Origin: Leifsonia shinshuensis
Lineage (GTDB): Bacteria; Actinomycetota; Actinomycetes; Actinomycetales; Microbacteriaceae
DNA: 64,000 nt
Assembly (NCBI RefSeq): GCF_022606355.1
Contig: NZ_JAHHZQ010000003.1
Span: 372,001-436,000 of the forward strand
Direction of reading: 5' to 3'
The notes under the pieces were generated by a model. The model was not told the origin of the DNA, searched no databases, and was given only the letters and a program-made list of their open reading frames with translations. The position numbers and the translations under genes are program-made. Positions 59,014-64,000 of the stretch are shown here, piece after piece. Each line of letters starts with the position of its first letter. Within the stretch, counting starts at the first letter, position 1.

Positions 59014-60561
59014 TCAGGCGCTGCTTGTCACCCGGAACCGCTCGACGCGCGCGTCGACGGCCCCGCGCACATAGCCGGACGGGGAGGCGGCGACGGCCTG
59101 CAGGAAGGCCACGGTCTGCTCCGTGATCTCCTCGCCGGGGATGAGGTTCGGGATCCCGGGCGGGTAGGCGGCGAGGGTGTCGGCCGACACGCGCCCGACC
59201 GCCTCGGCCGCAGGTACGAGCTCGGTGTCTGCGAAGAACGCGTCCCTGGGCAGCATCCGCAGCGGACCGGCGTCGGGCAGCGCGGGGAACTCATCGGCCC
59301 CGCCGCCCGACCGCTCGGCGTCGGCCTCCGCCGAGTCGGCCGCCGCCGCGAGCGCCCGGTACGCCCTGTCGAGATCGGGCGTCTTGCCCGCGCCGATGAG
59401 GGCGACGAGCGTGGTCGCTGTCGACATCTCGAAGAAGATCCCGTCGGCGTCGATGAGACGCTGACGCAGCCAGTGCCCGCTGACTCCCGTGGCCGACACG
59501 TCGATCGCGACGCGCATCGGGTCGACGGCGACGATGTCGTCGTAGGCGGCGAATCCGTCGCTGAGCACGCCGAAGCGCGGGTCGGCCCGCAGCGCCTCGC
59601 GGAAGGAGTCGGCGACGGCGATCGACCGGCCGATCAGCTCCTCGCCTGTGGCGAGGGAGTGCCGCGCGATGTCGAGCGAGGCCTGCAGCAGCGCCGAGGT
59701 GGAGGTCGACGCGGTGATCGACACGGCCCGCTCCACGAGCGGTTCGAGGGCGTCGGCGAACGGGCCGTGGCCGAGGTGGAGCATGGCGGACTGGGTCAGG
59801 GAGCCGCCCAGCTTGTGGGTGCTCGAGACCACCAGGTCCGCGCCCAGCCGGGCGGGTGACTCCGGCAGGTCGGGGTGGAACCCGAAGTGCGGCCCCCAGG
59901 CGCCGTCGACGATGAGTGGGGCGCCGTGGGCGTGCGCGACCCGTGCCAGTGCGGCGACATCGGCGACCGAGCCGAAGTAGCTGGGCGAGACGAGGTAGAC
60001 GGAGTCCGCGGGGCGTCCGGCACGCGCGGCGGCGGTCAGCGCCTCGTCGAGGGAGGCGGGCGAGACGCCGTGCGCGACGCCGTTGGCGGTGTCGAGCGAG
60101 GGAAGCACGAACGAGGGGATGAGGCCCGCCGAGAGCACTCCATCGCTGAAGCTGGAGTGCGCGCTGCGCTGGGAGAGGATGTTCTCGCCGAGCCCGCGCA
60201 CGGCGAGCGCGGCGATCCGGTTGGCCTGCGAGGCGCCACCGGTCAGGAACCAGGTGCGCCGCGCTCCCCACGCGTCCGCCGCGAGGTCGAGGGAACGGCT
60301 GAGCGGCGAGTCCTGGCCGAGATCGATGTCGTCCAGGAGCATCGGGACGTCGAGCTCCAGCGGTCGCGGCCCGAGGAAGCCGGCGAGCCGGGCGCTGAGC
60401 CCGAGCTCGTCGCCGCCGTGCCCCGGGACCATCAGCGCGACAGGTCCGCGGGCCGCGTGGCGCTCCAGCGCGTCCGCGTACGGTGTCTCCCAGTGACGGA
60501 GGTCGGCGGTGGGCGGCACCGCTCGCGAGCGGTCGATCGCGGAGGAGTGAGTGGGGGCCAT
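59014..60561 (-). CDS. Orn/Lys/Arg decarboxylase family PLP enzyme
   Basis: 515 residues, fold-type I. The N-terminal TPYADALERHAARGPVALMVPGHGG, LTGGASQANRIAAL, IVDGAWGPHFGFHPDLPESPA and PLP Lys in VVSSTHKLGGSLTQSAMLH match the short, wing-less Orn/Lys/Arg decarboxylases; the C-terminal domain includes YPPGIPNLIPGEEIT. It would produce cadaverine, putrescine or agmatine. The ATG at 60559-60561 abuts GGAGGA, a very short spacing. Divergent from a LysR gene, which likely controls it. Confidence 0.9.
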   Translation of the reverse strand: MAPTHSSAIDRSRAVPPTADLRHWETPYADALERHAARGPVALMVPGHGGDELGLSARLAGFLGPRPLELDVPMLLDDIDLGQDSPLSRSLDLAADAWGARRTWFLTGGASQANRIAALAVRGLGENILSQRSAHSSFSDGVLSAGLIPSFVLPSLDTANGVAHGVSPASLDEALTAAARAGRPADSVYLVSPSYFGSVADVAALARVAHAHGAPLIVDGAWGPHFGFHPDLPESPARLGADLVVSSTHKLGGSLTQSAMLHLGHGPFADALEPLVERAVSITASTSTSALLQASLDIARHSLATGEELIGRSIAVADSFREALRADPRFGVLSDGFAAYDDIVAVDPMRVAIDVSATGVSGHWLRQRLIDADGIFFEMSTATTLVALIGAGKTPDLDRAYRALAAAADSAEADAERSGGGADEFPALPDAGPLRMLPRDAFFADTELVPAAEAVGRVSADTLAAYPPGIPNLIPGEEITEQTVAFLQAVAASPSGYVRGAVDARVERFRVTSSA

Positions 60562-60684
60562 TCCTCCATCGTGAGGCCGGCGTCGCGTCGCCAGAATCCC
60601 CCGAAGTTCGCCCAGCCCACATAGACTGTATGTCACTGGTCATCCGGCAGGAGTGACCACACCCGCATCCAGACAGGGGATCCG

Positions 60685-61629
60685 ATGGCGGATCTGCGAC
60701 AGTTCGAGGCGCTCAGAGCGGTCCACGCCGAAGGCTCGGTCACGGCCGCGGCCCGCCGTCTGGGGTGGGGCCAGCCGACCGTCGACTACCACCTCAAGAA
60801 CCTCGAGCGCCTGGTCGGCTCCCCCGTGCTCGTGCGCTCGCCCCGGGGCAGCAGGCTGACACCGGTCGGGATGCTCCTCCTGGAGCGGGCGCAGGAGATC
60901 CTCACCCTGAGCGAGCGGGCCATCGGGGACGCGCGCGAGTTCAGCCGGCTGGGGCGCGTGCGGCTGAGGTTCGGTACCTTCGCGACGGCGGCGGCGAGCA
61001 TCCTGCCGTTCGTCGCGGCACGCGTCGGCGACCTCGGCATCGAGATCGACGCCACGTTCGGGGAGGTCCCCGCGCTCGTCGAGTGGATCAACCGCGGCGC
61101 GCTCGACGCCGCGCTCGTGTATTCGGCACCCGGCTACGAGCTGCCGTTCCGTCCGAACGTGGAGACGATGGAGGTGTACCGCGATCCCCTGATGCTGGCG
61201 CTGCCCGCCGGCCATCCGCTCGCCTCACGCGCGTCGATCGATCTCGCCGCCGTGCTCTCGCTGCGCGACGAGCGCTGGGTGTTCGCCACCTCGGAGGACG
61301 ACGCGATGGACCGCCTCGTCGTCGACGCGTTCGCAGCGGAGGGGCACGTCCTCGACGTCGCGATCAGGACCGACGACTTCCAGGTGCTCCTCGGCATGAC
61401 CGCCGCGCGGATGGTGGTCGGGATCATCCCGAGCCTCGCGACGACCGCCGCACACCCGGGCATCGTCCTGAGGCCCATCCACGACCCGTCGTTCGTGCGC
61501 TCCGTCCTCGTCGCGACACCCGCGGAGGACGCGAGCCACCGCCCCTCCCCGGCCGTGCGCCACCTCGTGGCCGCCGTGCGGGACGGGTTCGCGGCGGTGC
61601 GGGAGCGGGGCGGTGGTCCCGACGTGTGA
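60685..61629 (+). CDS. LysR family transcriptional regulator
   Basis: 314 residues. The N-terminal HTH (RQFEALRAVHAEGSVTAAARRLGWGQPTVDYHLKNLERLVG) is followed by a substrate-binding domain (RLRFGTFATAAASILPFVAARV, ALVYSAPGYELP, FQVLLGMTAARMVVGIIPSLA). Divergent from the decarboxylase gene with a 123-bp gap. Homologues near such decarboxylases control amino acid or diamine operons. Confidence 0.93.
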   Translation: MADLRQFEALRAVHAEGSVTAAARRLGWGQPTVDYHLKNLERLVGSPVLVRSPRGSRLTPVGMLLLERAQEILTLSERAIGDAREFSRLGRVRLRFGTFATAAASILPFVAARVGDLGIEIDATFGEVPALVEWINRGALDAALVYSAPGYELPFRPNVETMEVYRDPLMLALPAGHPLASRASIDLAAVLSLRDERWVFATSEDDAMDRLVVDAFAAEGHVLDVAIRTDDFQVLLGMTAARMVVGIIPSLATTAAHPGIVLRPIHDPSFVRSVLVATPAEDASHRPSPAVRHLVAAVRDGFAAVRERGGGPDV

Positions 61630-61650
61630 CCTGCCGCGCGCGGACGGCGA

Positions 61651-62043
61651 CTACGACAGCGGGAGCGCCCGCATCGCACCGAGCTCCTGCAGCTCCCAGG
61701 TGTTCCCGTCCGGGTCGCTGAAGGACGCGAACCTCACGCCGCCCAGGTCACGGATCTCCCCGACCGTCGCCCCGCGCGCCAGGAGCTCGTCGCGAGCGGC
61801 CTCGATGTCGTCGACCACCAGGTGCAGGCCCCTCACGGTGCCCTCCTCCGGTGCGCCCGCCCCCATCCCCGTGCCGAAGGCGATGGAGCAGGCCGAGCCG
61901 GGCGGGGTGAACTGCACGATCCGCATCCCGTTGCCCGGTTCGACGTCGTGGTCGAGCGCGAAGCCGATCGTCTCGGCGTAGAACGCCTTGGCGCGGTCCA
62001 CGTCAGAGACGGGGATCGGAACGAGTTCCAGTCTCAGGTCCAT
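61651..62043 (-). CDS. VOC family protein
   Basis: 130 residues: LELVPIPVSDVDRAKAFYAETIGF, GLHLVVDDIEAARDELLARGATV and FASFSDPDGNTWELQEL give the two VOC half-domains. Glu/His residues at the usual metal positions are partly retained. It lies 11 bp after the SRPBCC gene and is probably the last gene of the ArsR-SRPBCC-VOC operon. Confidence 0.93.
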   Translation of the reverse strand: MDLRLELVPIPVSDVDRAKAFYAETIGFALDHDVEPGNGMRIVQFTPPGSACSIAFGTGMGAGAPEEGTVRGLHLVVDDIEAARDELLARGATVGEIRDLGGVRFASFSDPDGNTWELQELGAMRALPLS

Positions 62044-62054
62044 GCGCGCGCTCC

Positions 62055-62558
62055 TCAGCCGGCGAGTGCGGTGATCCGGCGGAGGACGTCGGTCGTCAGT
62101 TTGTCGAGCGACTGGTGCATGCCGGCGTAGGCGAAGACCGACATCAGGCTGCGGCTCCAGCCACGCTCGGTGATCGTCAGCTCGGTCAGGCCGTCGAGGG
62201 CGGCGAACTCGACCGACGTGCGGATGCCCTGGCTGAACCCCTCGGGGAGTTGATCGGCCGGAAGCGGCTCGCCGTCCGCGTCCGTGATGCTCTGCGTGAA
62301 CTCGAGGCGCTCGAGCGGGACGATCTTCGTATAGACGCCGCCGGTGAAGCTCTCCGCACCGCCCTGATCGTCAGGGGCCCGCATGCTGAATACGTACGAA
62401 CCGCCCTCGCGCAGGTCGATCGATGCGGAGGGGGAGGTGTAGTCCTCCGGGCCCCACCACTCGGTGACCAGTTCGGGATCGGTCCAGAGCCGCCAGACGG
62501 TCTCGACCGGTGCGTTAAGGATCCGGCTCACCACGATTTCCGTCGTGCCGTCGGTCAT
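62055..62558 (-). CDS. SRPBCC/AHSA1 family protein
   Basis: 167 residues: ILNAPVETVWRLWTDPELVTEWWGPEDYTSPSASIDLREGGSYVFSM is the AHSA1 (START-like) signature with a hydrophobic cavity. The ATG at 62556-62558 overlaps the ArsR stop. ArsR-AHSA1 pairs are common in actinobacteria; the ligand is unknown. Confidence 0.93.
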   Translation of the reverse strand: MTDGTTEIVVSRILNAPVETVWRLWTDPELVTEWWGPEDYTSPSASIDLREGGSYVFSMRAPDDQGGAESFTGGVYTKIVPLERLEFTQSITDADGEPLPADQLPEGFSQGIRTSVEFAALDGLTELTITERGWSRSLMSVFAYAGMHQSLDKLTTDVLRRITALAG

Positions 62559-62887
62559 TTCTTCTCCCCTGTCCTGGCCTTCTCGAGGTAGGCGTCGATG
62601 TTGTCGAGGCGCGCGTTCCACAGCCGGGCGCGGTCGGAGAGCCAGCTCTCGACCCGCCCGATCGCGCCGGCGTCCAGCCGGTAGACGCGCTGCTGCGCCC
62701 GCTTCTCCACGGTGACGAGCCCCGCTTCCCGCAGCACCTTGAGGTGTTGCGAGATCGCGGATGCGCTGCTCGCGAATCCCGCGGAGATGTCGCCGGCGGC
62801 GAGCTCACCACGCTGGGCCAGAAGGTCGACGATCCCCGAACGGGTCGGGTCGGCCAGCGCGGCGAAGGCGGTCGTGGGTGCGGTCAC
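62555..62887 (-). CDS. ArsR family transcriptional regulator
   Basis: 110 residues, winged helix (LADPTRSGIVDLLAQRGELAAGDISAGFASSASAISQHLKVLREAGLV). It has no metal-binding Cys, so it belongs to the metal-free type paired with AHSA1 proteins. The GTG start is followed upstream by an AT-rich stretch with TGCTTAATTAA-like repeats, the likely operator. Confidence 0.93.
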   Translation of the reverse strand: MTAPTTAFAALADPTRSGIVDLLAQRGELAAGDISAGFASSASAISQHLKVLREAGLVTVEKRAQQRVYRLDAGAIGRVESWLSDRARLWNARLDNIDAYLEKARTGEKK

Positions 62888-62906
62888 GATGGTTATATTA
62901 CAGCGA

Positions 62907-62933
62907 GTGCTTAATTAAGACAATGCTCAATTA
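62907..62933. promoter_or_regulatory. AT-rich ArsR promoter/operator
   Basis: Direct repeats GTGCTTAATTAA and ATGCTCAATTAA, including the palindrome CTTAATTAAG (62910-62919). It is strikingly AT-rich for this genome, lies upstream of the ArsR gene and overlaps the leuA stop. Confidence 0.6.
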
Positions 62934-64000
62934 ACTGAGATCCCGACGGCACCACGCCGGAGGCTCGCGGCCCGCAGCACGGCCTCCACGCTGGCCGTGA
63001 GCACCGACCGGTGGCGACCGGCGGACCAGTGGACGCCCTCGGAGTCGCGGTGCTCGATCAGGCTCAGCGCCTCGCTCGCCGCGCCGGCGGTGAGGGAGGT
63101 CTGGTGCAGGGAGAGGATCTCCACCTCGATGCCGCGCTCCGCCAGCAGGCGCGTGACCGCCTCGACCGGACCGACGTCGTCGTAGCCGGCGTGGTGCTCG
63201 ACCCCGTCGATGCGGACTCCGATGCGGGTGCTGCTCGTCCCGGCCTGCTGGTCCGTCTCGAGCTCCACCAGCGCGATGTCGTCGTGCGGCGCGCGGAGGT
63301 AGCTGTGCTCGAAGAGGTCGAGCAGCTGGGCTGCGTCGACCTCCACGCCGGTGCTGTCCGTGTGCTGCTGCACGCTCCGGGCGAAGTCGATCTGCATGCG
63401 GCGGGGCAGTTCGATGCCGTACTCGGTCTCCAGGAGGTAGGCGATCCCGCCCTTGCCGGACTGCGAGTTGACACGGATGACGGCGTCGTAGCTGCGGCCG
63501 AGGTCGGCCGGGTCGATCGGCAGGTAGGGGACCCGCCAGTCGATGGCGCTCTCCGGCCGCCCCTCCGCCGCCGCTCGGGCGCGGTGCTCGGCGAACCCCT
63601 TCTTGATCGCGTCCTGGTGGGTGCCGCTGAAGGCGGTGTGCACGAGGTCGCCCACATACGGGTGGCGGGGGTGCACCTCGATCCGGTTGCAGTACTCGAC
63701 GGTGCGGCGGATGCGGTCGATGTCGGAGAAGTCGATCATCGGATCCACGCCCTGGGCGTGCAGGTTCAGGGCGAGGGTGGCGAGGTCGACGTTGCCCGTG
63801 CGCTCACCGTTGCCGAAGATGCAGCCCTCCACCCGCTGCGCCCCCGCGAGCACGGCGAGCTCGGCGCAGGCGATGCCGGTTCCGCGGTCGTTGTGCGGGT
63901 GCACCGAGAGGATCACCGCGTCGCGGCGGCCGAGGTTCTTGTGCATGTACTCGATCTGGTCGGCGTAGACGTTCGGTGTCGCGACCTCCACGGTGGCCGG
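62927..64000 (-). CDS. leuA: 2-isopropylmalate synthase, C-terminal part (runs off window)
   Basis: About 357 residues are present, covering the end of the catalytic barrel and the leucine-binding domain. [42 protein letters not shown] contains the HxH metal motif and the GNGERTGN signature. The linker [23 protein letters not shown] and [16 protein letters not shown] are typical of the long actinobacterial LeuA, and [26 protein letters not shown] is in the regulatory domain. It condenses acetyl-CoA with 2-oxoisovalerate in leucine synthesis. The 5' part lies beyond 64000. Confidence 0.95.
   Translation of the reverse strand, partial: PATVEVATPNVYADQIEYMHKNLGRRDAVILSVHPHNDRGTGIACAELAVLAGAQRVEGCIFGNGERTGNVDLATLALNLHAQGVDPMIDFSDIDRIRRTVEYCNRIEVHPRHPYVGDLVHTAFSGTHQDAIKKGFAEHRARAAAEGRPESAIDWRVPYLPIDPADLGRSYDAVIRVNSQSGKGGIAYLLETEYGIELPRRMQIDFARSVQQHTDSTGVEVDAAQLLDLFEHSYLRAPHDDIALVELETDQQAGTSSTRIGVRIDGVEHHAGYDDVGPVEAVTRLLAERGIEVEILSLHQTSLTAGAASEALSLIEHRDSEGVHWSAGRHRSVLTASVEAVLRAASLRRGAVGISVN

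Noticed and set aside
1-64000. tRNA or rRNA genes, CRISPR arrays, insertion sequences, prophage genes, attachment sites
   Set aside because: I looked for these by reading and found no cloverleaf, spaced direct repeats, transposase or integrase motifs. A covariance-model search would be needed to exclude small RNAs.

Overview
The window is 64 kb of very GC-rich, gene-dense DNA. Short overlapping ATGA/GTGA junctions, many GTG starts, a C-terminal LAHTG sorting signal, secreted multidomain glycosidases, and sugar ABC transporters without their own ATPase genes point to an actinobacterium, most likely of the Microbacteriaceae type (inference from style and gene content). I see no rRNA, tRNA, phage, insertion sequence or CRISPR array. 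The window looks like a chromosomal accessory region for sugar use and regulation, flanked by housekeeping genes (lysA, leuA).

0-7 kb: a truncated epimerase with its MerR regulator; a quinone-type oxidoreductase divergent from an HxlR regulator; a TetR regulator with two operators in front of an amino acid permease and a P1 (DmpA-type) aminopeptidase. 6-23 kb: two sugar-uptake loci. A LacI regulator faces an ABC importer (7.3-10.4 kb). A leftward operon (17.3-10.5 kb) encodes a second importer, an (alpha/alpha)6-barrel glycosidase and a GH127 beta-L-arabinofuranosidase. Two paralogous LacI regulators and a 1119-residue secreted glycosidase share TCGAACCGGTTCGA operators.

24-36.6 kb: a deoxysugar regulon under a FadR/GntR regulator. 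Importer, enolase-superfamily dehydratase, mutarotase, lactonase, SDR, zinc alcohol dehydrogenase and aldo/keto reductase match the non-phosphorylative L-fucose (or L-rhamnose) route. A secreted beta-helix protein of GH141 type probably releases the sugar. The octamer ATACGTAT sits before three of the transcription units, and a one-base variant overlaps the regulator's start codon.

36.6-42.7 kb: a leftward operon joining an S-adenosylhomocysteine-hydrolase-like protein with an altered active site, an amidohydrolase/deaminase, a DUF985 cupin and a polar amino acid ABC transporter. 42.8-49.3 kb: VOC/MarR pair, an MFS exporter with a C-terminal monooxygenase-like domain, two alpha/beta hydrolases and several DUF proteins. 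49.5-53.6 kb: a sortase-type SdrD-like surface protein, an ECF sigma factor fused to a zinc anti-sigma motif, membrane segments and an outer Ig-like domain, and a small protein. The two genes flanking the sigma factor share a promoter-like block with identical 24-bp spacing.

53.6-64 kb: VOC/WYL pair; an operon of Orn/Lys/Arg decarboxylase, amino acid permease, universal stress protein and diaminopimelate decarboxylase, divergent from a LysR regulator; VOC, SRPBCC and ArsR genes; and the 3' part of leuA. Two copies of an imperfect hairpin repeat occur at gene ends near 2.3 and 42.8 kb.
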